This document shows positions 1 to 5,095 of a DNA stretch of 9,548 bases, one piece after another (the stretch's first letter is position 1; each line of letters begins with the position of its first letter). The notes under the pieces are model-generated. The model ran no database searches. It was not told where the DNA came from and saw only the letters and a program-made list of their open reading frames with translations. Made by a program: the position numbers and the translations under genes. Origin of the DNA: DATEFF01 sp964586395 (GTDB lineage Bacteria > Patescibacteriota > Saccharimonadia > Saccharimonadales > EFPC-124); the NCBI GenBank assembly GCA_964586395.1, contig CAZPGP010000028.1, positions 1-9,548 of the forward strand, in the 5' to 3' direction.

Positions 1-1
1 G

Positions 2-313
2 GCAATTTCTTCGTTTCTGTCGCCCGAAGAGTGGGTTGGTTATTTCCCGCAGTTTCTGCGCGACATCATCTCGCCTAATATCTTGCTGCCAATCTTTTCT
101 GTCTACGAGTTACTGCTAACCGTGTGGCTATTGAGCGGACTGTATGTTCAGTACGCGGCATTGCTGAGTGCGGCAACGCTGGCAGGAATAGTCGTGGCTA
201 ACTTTCAATTATTCGCTATCACGTTCCGCGACATCGCGATGATATTTGCATCCGTCGCGCTCTACTTTGAAGAGCGTCGCAAGTCGAATAAGATTTTAGC
301 GATTCGGGAATAA
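2..313 (+). CDS. DoxX-like membrane protein, C-terminal part (5' truncated by window)
   Basis: The frame is open from the first bases of the window to a TAA at 311-313, so only the last ~103 residues are seen and the true start lies upstream. Hydrophobic stretches at about residues 26-46 (LLPIFSVYELLLTVWLLSGLY) and 50-88 look like two or three membrane helices, and the end is charged (FEERRKSNK). The motif order 'PEEWVGYFP...' followed by 'E-LL-VWLLSGLY--YAALL' and then a short loop with 'FRDIAM' resembles the C-terminal half of DoxX/MauE-type four-helix membrane proteins, often linked to redox functions. This assignment is from memory of the family, not a search. The last 18 bp overlap the end of the convergent Nudix gene. 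No terminator is visible at the junction. Confidence 0.6.
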   Translation, partial: AISSFLSPEEWVGYFPQFLRDIISPNILLPIFSVYELLLTVWLLSGLYVQYAALLSAATLAGIVVANFQLFAITFRDIAMIFASVALYFEERRKSNKILAIRE

Positions 314-790
314 GCTGACAATATCGGGCATTGCCTCGATATACTTGTCGGGTTGTTCTCGAAGTTCTTTCTCTAGCTGGTCGCGAGGAATCCAGGCGAT
401 CTGCTCGACTTCTTCCTCTTGGATCGCAAAGTCTTCAACGTCCTTGTCGATGACGGTAACATACCATTGCACAAAGTATTGGCACGGTGTGGTAATGAAC
501 TGCTTAGGGCCTGCAGTGATGACCGCATTATCTATGCCGAGTTCTTCGGCGGCTTCGCGTACCACCGTGTCTTTGTAGTTGTCGTCGCCTTCAACAGTGC
601 CGCCGACCGCTTCTGCCCATTTGCCGGGGTCGACTTTTTTGGTGTGCTTGCGCTGGGCGAGGAGTACGTCGCCTGCCGAATTTGTGATCCAGAGTGACGC
701 CGTACGAAATATATCGCGGTCGTAATCTAGCTCGGCTCGATCTTTGTGGCCAATGATTTCATCGTTGAGGTCTACGAGTGGAATAAGCAT
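296..790 (-). CDS. Nudix hydrolase (YfcD/IPP-isomerase-like type)
   Basis: This 164-aa protein has the Nudix signature at residues 64-86: G64, five residues, D70, seven residues, then R78-E79-A-A-E82-E83-L-G85-I. The catalytic REUxEExGU core is intact; the first conserved Glu is Asp70. The N-terminal 'PLVDLNDEIIGHKDRAEL' followed by 'DIFRTASLWITNSAGDVLLAQR' is typical of the YfcD/isopentenyl-diphosphate-isomerase-like branch, which hydrolyses nucleoside-diphosphate-linked substrates. The substrate here is unknown. I chose the ATG at 790 over an in-frame TTG at 826. Family members begin just before 'VDxNDEIIG', and the TTG is part of a likely -35 box (TTGCTT 826-821, 17 bp, TATACT 803-798). 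The ATG lies 7 nt after the -10, so the mRNA is probably leaderless; no Shine-Dalgarno is seen. The stop is TAA. Confidence 0.85.
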   Translation of the reverse strand: MLIPLVDLNDEIIGHKDRAELDYDRDIFRTASLWITNSAGDVLLAQRKHTKKVDPGKWAEAVGGTVEGDDNYKDTVVREAAEELGIDNAVITAGPKQFITTPCQYFVQWYVTVIDKDVEDFAIQEEEVEQIAWIPRDQLEKELREQPDKYIEAMPDIVSLFPNR

Positions 791-797
791 AGCGCTT

Positions 798-826
798 AGT
801 ATAAGTTCTGAGAGTTCGACAAGCAA
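798..826 (-). promoter_or_regulatory. Promoter of the Nudix gene, leaderless type
   Basis: On the minus strand TTGCTT (826-821) is followed after 17 bp by TATACT (803-798), and the ATG comes 7 nt later at 790. Transcription would start at or next to the start codon. The -35 sits inside hairpin 1 of the structured element on the other strand, so this promoter and the start of the candidate ncRNA overlap back to back. Confidence 0.55.
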
Positions 827-988
827 CTCTCGGGGCCTAGCGGGACTGCTCCGGTTGTTTATCCCGTGAGGGAGAACATAGCCGGAGGCACACGGCGCTT
901 TCGTGCCTTTCCCACGCCGTCTTGATGCGTTGTGGGCGACGAATCGATTCGTCGGGTGCTCAGTCTCTACGCACTAGGACTTCTTCTT
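805..988 (+). ncRNA. Candidate structured ncRNA, copy 1 (six hairpins, undescribed)
   Basis: This stretch has no supportable ORF and is homologous to 1499-1681. On the plus strand it folds into six successive hairpins: 810-831 (GAGAGTT/AACTCTC), 849-887 (CTCCGG/CCGGAG with inner TCCC-GTGA-GGGA at 862-873), 894-907 (GGCGC-TTTC-GTGCC), 911-936 (CCCACGC/GCGT..GGG with a TGT bulge), 937-954 (CGACGAA-TCGA-TTCGTCG) and 956-974 (GTGC/GCAC). A T-rich tract TTCTTCTT follows at 981-988. The plus strand is favoured because the inner loop is a GNRA tetraloop there and because the non-Watson-Crick pairs are G-U on this strand (they would be A-C on the other). A TATAAG at 800-805 could be a -10, but I see no good -35. 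The alternative reading is a conserved 3' UTR of the minus-strand gene. The family is not recognised. Confidence 0.5.
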
Positions 989-1366
989 GGGCATCCTCTG
1001 GGTCGGGAGGGTCCGGGGGGCGCCGCCGGTCTTGGCGATCTCGTCCGCCATGTCCCAGACGCCCGGCTCCATCTGCTTCAGCGGCAGCTCGTCCGCGAAC
1101 ACGGCGACCTGGGCCATCATCCAGCTGTGGAGCGCGCCCTTGTCTTCGCGCTTGATGGGCAGCGTCACCGTCCCCAGCGTCGGATGCTGCTTGATGATCT
1201 CGGCACGGCAGAGCGGAAGCGCCTGGTTGAGCAGACGGCGGTCCATCGGTCCGTTGACCATGAACGCCACCAGGTCGTACACCCTTGAGGTGCCCGGCTT
1301 GCGACAGACGTTCTTGCCGAGGACGACCGAGAGGATGTCGCCGAGATCGAACGAGCGTGTTTTCAC
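974..1366 (-). CDS. DUF7736-like small protein, paralogue 1
   Basis: This 130-aa soluble protein is clearly paralogous to the one at 1670-2005. Shared blocks are F-LGDIL-V--GK-V near residues 6-20, AFMVN-P at about 34-40, CR-EI-KQHP-LGTV-LP-K at about 53-71, L-SW--AQ-AVF at about 79-89, and a PKKK tail. The layout matches, from memory, small DUF7736-type proteins common in actinobacterial phages and mobile elements; their function is unknown. The GTG start at 1366 is fixed by AGGGAG (1377-1372) five nt upstream, and the stop is TAG. It has an extra ~19 residues before the lysine tail compared with paralogue 2. The gene is visibly richer in G+C than the transporter operon nearby, consistent with transfer. 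It lies convergent to structured element copy 1, which overlaps its last codons. Confidence 0.7.
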   Translation of the reverse strand: MKTRSFDLGDILSVVLGKNVCRKPGTSRVYDLVAFMVNGPMDRRLLNQALPLCRAEIIKQHPTLGTVTLPIKREDKGALHSWMMAQVAVFADELPLKQMEPGVWDMADEIAKTGGAPRTLPTQRMPKKKS

Positions 1367-1396
1367 ACTTGCTCCCTGGAGTTGCTTGTCGTTTCA

Positions 1397-1413
1397 CTTC
1401 GTAAGTCACGAAG
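1397..1413 (-). promoter_or_regulatory. Leader hairpin of paralogue 1
   Basis: CTTCGT/ACGAAG with a 5-nt loop lies at the predicted 5' end of the transcript, about 30 nt before the GTG start. Paralogue 2 has a stronger hairpin in the equivalent place. A role in protecting the 5' end or in control is inferred only from position. Confidence 0.35.
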
Positions 1414-1422
1414 GTCCATAAA

Positions 1423-1451
1423 ATTATAGAATAAATTCGCCTTTCAGGCAA
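1423..1451 (-). promoter_or_regulatory. Sigma70-type promoter of paralogue 1
   Basis: On the minus strand TTGCCT (1451-1446), 17 bp and a perfect TATAAT (1428-1423). The 3' part of the spacer plus the -10, TTTATTCTATAAT, is identical in the promoter of paralogue 2. The implied leader is about 50 nt. Confidence 0.7.
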
Positions 1452-1462
1452 TACTCGTGGCA

Positions 1463-1492
1463 TTGCACTCATATTTTGCTGAGAAAGATAAA
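1463..1492 (+). promoter_or_regulatory. Possible promoter of structured ncRNA copy 2
   Basis: TTGCAC (1463-1468), 18 bp, GATAAA (1487-1492), placing a start near 1499-1501 where similarity to copy 1 begins. The -10 is only a 4/6 match and copy 1 has no equally good -35, so this is weak support for transcription on the plus strand. Confidence 0.3.
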
Positions 1493-1498
1493 AATAAG

Positions 1499-1681
1499 TT
1501 CTGAGAGTCCGACAAACAACTCTCGACGGGGTTGGCTCGACTGTTCCGGTTATTTATCCTGTGAAGGAAAACTTACCCGGAGCTACACGGCGTTTGATAA
1601 CGCCTTTGCCCACGCGTTGCGCGTTGTGGGCGACGAATGGGTATCGTCGGGTAGCCTCAGTCTCGTGAGCTACTTCTTCTT
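1499..1681 (+). ncRNA. Candidate structured ncRNA, copy 2 (six hairpins, undescribed)
   Basis: This is the homologue of the element at 805-988, with the same hairpins in the same order: 1503-1524 (GAGAGT/ACTCTC), 1543-1583 (GTTCCGG/CCGGAGC with inner TCCT-GTGA-AGGA at 1557-1568), 1589-1604 (GGCGTT-TGAT-AACGCC), 1608-1631 (GCCCACGC/GCGT..GGGC with the same TGT bulge), 1631-1649 (CGACGA/TCGTCG) and 1651-1673 (GTAG-C-CTCA/TGAGCTAC). The last hairpin runs directly into TTCTTCTT (1674-1681), as a weak intrinsic terminator would, and it contains the stop codon of the convergent gene. Several stems differ from copy 1 by paired changes: CCC/GGG to CCT/AGG, GC/GU to GUU/AAC, and the whole last stem. 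The function and family are unknown. Confidence 0.5.
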
Positions 1682-2005
1682 AGGCGCCTCTTCTTGTCCG
1701 GGCTGTGGAGGCAGCTGACAGATCCGCAGCGTCGGCCCGAACACGGCTTCTTGCGCGATCAGCCAAGACAGGAGAGATTCCTTGTCTTGCTTCATGGGCA
1801 AGCTGACGGTGCCCAGGCGAGGGTGCTGCTTCAGGATTTCAGTGCGACACACTTTGACCGTGCTGGGCATCGCGTGTGCGAGCCCGGGGCTGTTGACCAT
1901 GAACGCCGCCAGCGCGCGAACACTTGCAGCATCGCCGTTTCGGTTGACGATCTTGCCGGTGACGATTGTCAGTATGTCGCCCAGAGGAAACTCAAGGATT
2001 CTCAC
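1670..2005 (-). CDS. DUF7736-like small protein, paralogue 2
   Basis: This 111-aa protein is about 40% identical by eye to the product of 974-1366. The blocks are FPLGDILTIVTGKIVNR (residues 6-22), AFMVNSP (34-40), VCRTEILKQHPRLGTVSLP (52-70), LLSWLIAQEAVFG (78-90) and a Lys-rich tail (PKKK, ending at the stop). 'Short N-terminal LGDIL--TG, then FM--, then L-QHP-L, then W--AQ' matches my recollection of DUF7736 proteins of actinophages and integrative elements. No catalytic motif or membrane segment is seen. The GTG start at 2005 follows GAGGTG (2018-2013) with 7-nt spacing. The stop is TAG at 1672-1670, inside hairpin 6 of structured element copy 2. The order, promoter type, start codon and 3' structured neighbour all repeat those of paralogue 1, so the whole module was duplicated. 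Confidence 0.7.
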   Translation of the reverse strand: MRILEFPLGDILTIVTGKIVNRNGDAASVRALAAFMVNSPGLAHAMPSTVKVCRTEILKQHPRLGTVSLPMKQDKESLLSWLIAQEAVFGPTLRICQLPPQPGQEEAPKKK

Positions 2006-2041
2006 TACACAACACCTCAGAGGAGAACTGTCTGTCGGTGT

Positions 2042-2057
2042 CCCGGCGGTTGCCGGG
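2042..2057 (-). promoter_or_regulatory. Strong leader hairpin of paralogue 2
   Basis: CCCGGC-AACC-GCCGGG forms a perfect 6-bp GC-rich stem with a 4-nt loop, at the very 5' end of the predicted transcript and ~37 nt before the GTG start. It has no T-run, so it is not an intrinsic terminator. A 5' protective or regulatory role is inferred. Confidence 0.4.
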
Positions 2058-2065
2058 GCGGTATG

Positions 2066-2094
2066 ATTATAGAATAAAGTACAGTATTATGCAA
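2066..2094 (-). promoter_or_regulatory. Sigma70-type promoter of paralogue 2
   Basis: On the minus strand TTGCAT (2094-2089), 17 bp and a perfect TATAAT (2071-2066). It shares TTTATTCTATAAT with the paralogue 1 promoter although the sequences on both sides have diverged. Confidence 0.7.
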
Positions 2095-2113
2095 CAAACT
2101 ATGTCGGCTCGAT

Positions 2114-2144
2114 TTGTTATTTTGGGGTGAGTTGTTGATATACT
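2114..2144 (+). promoter_or_regulatory. Possible promoter of the exporter operon
   Basis: TATACT at 2139-2144 lies 8 nt before the ATG at 2153. The best -35 is TTGTTA (2114-2119) with a long 19-bp spacer. If used, the transcript would be leaderless. An imperfect inverted repeat (2092-2100 CAACAAACT / 2130-2137 AGTTGTTG) brackets the -35. Confidence 0.4.
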
Positions 2145-2152
2145 GAGCAAGC

Positions 2153-3067
2153 ATGCATGATATGACAATTACATTATTACCCCTGTTGTTCGTATTTTTA
2201 ATTGGGTATGCCCTCAAGAGAGCGCACTTTCTTAGCTCGGCTGACGGTAGCGCCATGCTTAAGCTCATCTTCTACGCCGGTATGCCGGCGCTAATCTTTG
2301 TAGCTATAACAAAAGCAGAACTCGATGCATCTTTACTGAAACTCTGTCTTTTTGCGCCGCTCGTCGTATTGGTAACGCTCCTTGCAGCGTATGTTTTGCG
2401 AAAAACAGTACTTCGGGACACGCCCACGAAAACTTTTGGATCACTGGTTATAGGCGCGGTTTTAATGAATACCGCATTTTCAATTCCATTTGTACAAACT
2501 CTGTACGGAGCTGAGGGCCTAGCTCGGTTGGCTATCGTAGACGCGTTTAATGCTCTTGTTGCCTTTACGCTCGTATACGCGATAGCTGTAAGGTTTGGGC
2601 ACGGAAAGCCCCAAGCCCAATTTATAGCAAAGAAACTCTTACTTGCACCCCCGGTGTGGGCGTTGATTCTTGCGCTCGGACTTAAGGTGATTGGAGTAAA
2701 GCCGCCTGACGTTATGTTAAATACCGCCGCTATGATAGCTCCTTTTGTCGCGCCCGTAATCTTGCTCGCCCTCGGTCTTAAGCTGACATTCAAGCTTGAA
2801 AATATAAAGCTGCTCATTGTGCCGGTTGCGCTACGATTTGTCCTGGGCGGCATTATTGGCTTTCTGTTCGTTAACCTATTTGGGCTTGAGGGGTTGAGCG
2901 CGCAAGTAGTTATACTTGCCAGTCTTGCACCTATAGGGTTTAATTCGATAACATTTTCTGAGCTCGAAAATCTCGATGTTGAGTTCGCGGCCTCCCAGGT
3001 TTCCGTAGGCCTGCTTGTGGCACTTGCCATAACTCCGTTTGTTGCGCAGCTGGTGTCATCGCTATGA
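2153..3067 (+). CDS. AEC-family transporter (auxin/malate efflux carrier-like)
   Basis: This 304-aa integral membrane protein has about ten predicted helices: residues ~5-22, 36-55, 62-83, 96-115, 124-147, 162-180, 188-211, 217-242, 248-265 and 281-302. This is the usual 5+5 layout and length of the AEC (Auxin Efflux Carrier, Pfam Mem_trans) family. Family hallmarks are FYAGMPALIF after helix 1, PVILLALGLKL near 201-211 and LAPIGFNSITFSELEN at 258-273 (the 'APxGxN' crossover). AEC proteins move carboxylates or other small anions; the substrate here is unknown. The start is ATG 2153, or possibly ATG 2162. There is only a poor Shine-Dalgarno, but a TATACT lies 8 nt upstream. The stop TGA lies in the Shine-Dalgarno of the next gene, so the two are translationally coupled. 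Confidence 0.88.
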   Translation: MHDMTITLLPLLFVFLIGYALKRAHFLSSADGSAMLKLIFYAGMPALIFVAITKAELDASLLKLCLFAPLVVLVTLLAAYVLRKTVLRDTPTKTFGSLVIGAVLMNTAFSIPFVQTLYGAEGLARLAIVDAFNALVAFTLVYAIAVRFGHGKPQAQFIAKKLLLAPPVWALILALGLKVIGVKPPDVMLNTAAMIAPFVAPVILLALGLKLTFKLENIKLLIVPVALRFVLGGIIGFLFVNLFGLEGLSAQVVILASLAPIGFNSITFSELENLDVEFAASQVSVGLLVALAITPFVAQLVSSL

Positions 3068-3077
3068 GGCTTCGAAA

Positions 3078-4259
3078 ATGATGGAACGTGCCGCGCTTCA
3101 CCTGTACGGCCACTGGGATGGTGAGCCTACACAACCGGTAACGGACGCCATGTTCGACAGGCGAGACCGCCATCAGGAATGGCTCAGAGCCGCAGACGGA
3201 GACATAGAGCTTGACTATCATGTAGGGTATGTCATGAGCGCGCCATCTCCGGGAGATACAGTCCCGAGTGACATATTGATCGCGCGCAATCCTGAATTTG
3301 ATTCGAGTGGTAGATTGATTAGTGCAGATTTTCGCCCCGGCGACATTAGAAACTATCCGTTCATTCTGGATCATTACGTCGCTGGCTTTAGGCAAAAGCG
3401 CGTAAACAGTGAGGGCCTTATCGAGGAGTTTGCGAGTGGTATTGGCATAGAGCCTGGGCGACTTATGAATCCTTGGCAGGTACAAAATTACGGCAACAAT
3501 AAACGATCTGCCGAAAGGGATATTTTAGGACCGAGCGGGGTTGCGTTAAAGTCATACGGAGCAATACTCGATGCGCTTGATCAAATAAACGCCGAATGGG
3601 GAGATGGCGAATTTATCTTTAAGCCAGATAGCGGCGCACTCAGCCATGGAGTAGAGACTTTATTTTCGCTAGACGCCGTTCATAAGGCCTTAAAGACTCG
3701 GCGCATAAAGAACAATGGGCAAATTCAGCCCTATATTGACCTCACCCTGCCAATCCCTCGCCTCAAAGCTTTGAACGAGGCGTTCGTTGATCAGCTTCGC
3801 GCCATGAACGGTGAGGCCGATCGCGTCCGCGAGATACGGATGCATTTTTTTGCAACTACTATAGATGGCGTCGAAAGCGTTGAAGCCTATCCTATGCTCC
3901 GCTCCAGTAAGCCTGGTACAAAGATTATGACCGATTGGGTGTACACTCCTCTTGACCCTGAGGCATTCCAGCAGAGTTATCCTGAGCTAGTCGTAGGCGT
4001 TAAGCGCACGGCATCGAAATTGCTTGAAGTAGCAAAGGTTCCGCACGCGTACGGAGTCTCCGATGTGTCTATCGGCGTAAGTAATCACACGAGGCGTCGT
4101 GGGGAGCCCGTTACTTTTACGGGAGACTTTAACGTTCGCGGGCCACGCTTACCGGACGTTTCTTTGCCAGGAGAAGAAATCATCACGCCCGCGCAAAAGG
4201 CTTTTATCCGTATGCAAAAAAAGATGGCAGCTGAAGCGATAAGACTTACAGGCGAGTAA
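3078..4259 (+). CDS. ATP-grasp-fold enzyme, probable carboxylate-amine (or -thiol) ligase
   Basis: This 393-aa protein is not assigned to a named family, but its C-terminal two thirds read as an ATP-grasp fold. FIFKPDSGALSHGVE (179-193) has the ATP-binding Lys and small Gly-rich loop. IQPYID (216-221) is the adenine-hinge strand. REIRMHFFA (251-259) is the strand usually bearing Arg/Glu contacts. GVSDVSIGV (326-334) and TGDFNVRGP (348-356) would supply the Asp/Asn Mg ligands. The N-terminal ~130 residues would be the pre-ATP-grasp and substrate domain. Such enzymes join a carboxylate to an amine or thiol via an acyl phosphate. The start is ATG 3078 (a second ATG follows at once), set by GAGG at 3066-3069, which overlaps the TGA of the exporter gene. 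A TTG further upstream inside that gene is rejected. Pairing with an exporter suggests a product or precursor that is moved across the membrane; this is inference. Confidence 0.6.
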   Translation: MMERAALHLYGHWDGEPTQPVTDAMFDRRDRHQEWLRAADGDIELDYHVGYVMSAPSPGDTVPSDILIARNPEFDSSGRLISADFRPGDIRNYPFILDHYVAGFRQKRVNSEGLIEEFASGIGIEPGRLMNPWQVQNYGNNKRSAERDILGPSGVALKSYGAILDALDQINAEWGDGEFIFKPDSGALSHGVETLFSLDAVHKALKTRRIKNNGQIQPYIDLTLPIPRLKALNEAFVDQLRAMNGEADRVREIRMHFFATTIDGVESVEAYPMLRSSKPGTKIMTDWVYTPLDPEAFQQSYPELVVGVKRTASKLLEVAKVPHAYGVSDVSIGVSNHTRRRGEPVTFTGDFNVRGPRLPDVSLPGEEIITPAQKAFIRMQKKMAAEAIRLTGE

Positions 4260-4280
4260 GTCTACAATTTAGAAAAATTC

Positions 4281-4309
4281 GTTACATGTCGGTTATGCTT
4301 GGCTATAAT
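4281..4309 (+). promoter_or_regulatory. Promoter in the 4260-4443 intergenic region
   Basis: GTTACA (4281-4286), 17 bp and a perfect TATAAT (4304-4309), giving a start near 4316 and a ~128-nt leader for the gene at 4444. A second weaker candidate is TTGTGC (4380-4385), 18 bp, TATACA (4404-4409). So the 4444 gene can be transcribed independently of the exporter pair. Confidence 0.6.
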
Positions 4310-4327
4310 GAGACAAATGAGCCAAGC
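4297..4327. promoter_or_regulatory. Operator-like inverted repeat over the -10 box and start site
   Basis: GCTTGGCT (4297-4304) and AGCCAAGC (4320-4327) are perfect 8-bp inverted arms 15 bp apart, with arm centres 23 bp apart (about two helical turns), flanking the TATAAT. This is the geometry of a dimeric repressor site. In RNA most of the left arm would lie upstream of the start, so a transcript hairpin is unlikely. Confidence 0.45.
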
Positions 4328-4364
4328 AAATTGCCTGTTTACGCCAGAGGATGCCGATGTTTGA
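4317..4364 (+). CDS. Possible 15-codon leader peptide (speculative)
   Basis: ATG at 4317 opens a 15-codon frame, MSQANCLFTPEDADV, ending at TGA 4362-4364. The ATG lies 7 nt after the TATAAT, the same spacing as for the leaderless Nudix gene, so the transcript could begin at this start codon. There is no Shine-Dalgarno, no run of one regulatory amino acid, and no conservation evidence. It may be chance. Confidence 0.2.
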   Translation: MSQANCLFTPEDADV

Positions 4365-4443
4365 TTAGCCTGTAACTGTTTGTGCACGTATAGACTGGGT
4401 TCGTATACAAATTTATTTCGCCGGGACATGGGGGGCTTAGGTC

Positions 4444-5085
4444 ATGGCAATAGAGTTACAAACAGATCTTTTACGGAAAGATGTAGGGTCTGACAGTGTA
4501 GTGTGTGATGTGCTGCGGCACAACGTTGAGCAAAAGAGTCGTCTGGTTACGATTGCGAGCTTGCGTGACGGTAAGCCTACTACGCAAGCAATCGCCTATA
4601 CACTACTCGCGCCCCATGCCTGGACTGAGGATGTAGCGCGTATCGACCAACTGCTTAAGCGTGGGAGCCTCATGGGCGAAACCTTTCGGTCAGAAGGCTA
4701 TGCTATCCGCCAGAATCGTCTGCTGCATCTACGCCTTCCCGTTGTGCGGCAGGACTTTGCCAGGCAGTTTAACTGTAGCTGGTGGAATCTTGCCTGCGTC
4801 GAAGCGTACGAATTTTGGGCAGACGATTCTCTTTATGGAATAGTGCTTGAGATTAAGAACCCGCATCGCCGCCTAGTACCCAAGAGGCCGTGCATGGGTC
4901 TTTATGCGATCCTTCGGCGTACAGGGTACACGACCACTCACCTTTTTCAGTTACTAGATGGAGCGCACAGTGATTCTAACGTGATGTGGCGTTTAGGGTT
5001 AGCGCGCTTTTCCGGCGGAGTTGTCGGAGCGTGGCTTTACGGCAAAACTATGCTAGTAAGAGGCGTGCAGCTGCGTAATGACTGA
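4444..5085 (+). CDS. Unrecognised 213-aa protein, faint chorismate-lyase/UTRA-like flavour
   Basis: I do not recognise this protein. It is soluble, with no signal peptide or clear membrane segment. Residues ~33-57 (RLVTIASLRDGKPTTQAIAYTLL and the next residues) followed by IDQLLKRGSLMGETFRSEG (~67-85) loosely recall the 'DGxPxxxARTxLP ... LGxxLF' region of the chorismate lyase (UbiC)/UTRA ligand-binding fold. I rate this low. The C-terminal part carries several Trp/Cys residues (CSWWNLACVEAYEFW at ~111-125), an EIKNPHRRLVPKRP segment at ~138-151 and a Gly-rich GLARFSGGVVGAWLYG end. The start ATG 4444 follows a G-rich stretch (GGGGGG at about 4429-4434, AGGT at 4438-4441). It is on the same strand as the exporter/ATP-grasp pair but separated from it by 184 nt with its own promoter. 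A terminator follows. Confidence 0.7.
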   Translation: MAIELQTDLLRKDVGSDSVVCDVLRHNVEQKSRLVTIASLRDGKPTTQAIAYTLLAPHAWTEDVARIDQLLKRGSLMGETFRSEGYAIRQNRLLHLRLPVVRQDFARQFNCSWWNLACVEAYEFWADDSLYGIVLEIKNPHRRLVPKRPCMGLYAILRRTGYTTTHLFQLLDGAHSDSNVMWRLGLARFSGGVVGAWLYGKTMLVRGVQLRND

Positions 5086-5095
5086 TAGGCCATAT

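Noticed and set aside
932..1472. Long open frames on both strands overlapping the gene at 974-1366
   Set aside because: They are high-GC shadows: low-complexity Arg/Pro/Ser translations. The chosen frame has a paralogue, a Shine-Dalgarno and a promoter.
805..1681. CRISPR or simple tandem repeat explanation for the two similar stretches
   Set aside because: Only two copies, ~690 bp apart, each ~180 nt with internal compensatory changes; there is no short repeat-spacer pattern and no cas gene.
1476..1718. 80-codon plus-strand open frame across structured element copy 2
   Set aside because: It needs a TTG start with no Shine-Dalgarno. The equivalent frame in copy 1 meets a TGA inside the GTGA tetraloop, so the conserved element is not conserved as protein.
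2272..3030. 252-codon minus-strand frame opposite the AEC transporter
   Set aside because: Shadow with Ser/Thr/Asn-rich composition; the plus strand has ten membrane helices and AEC family motifs.
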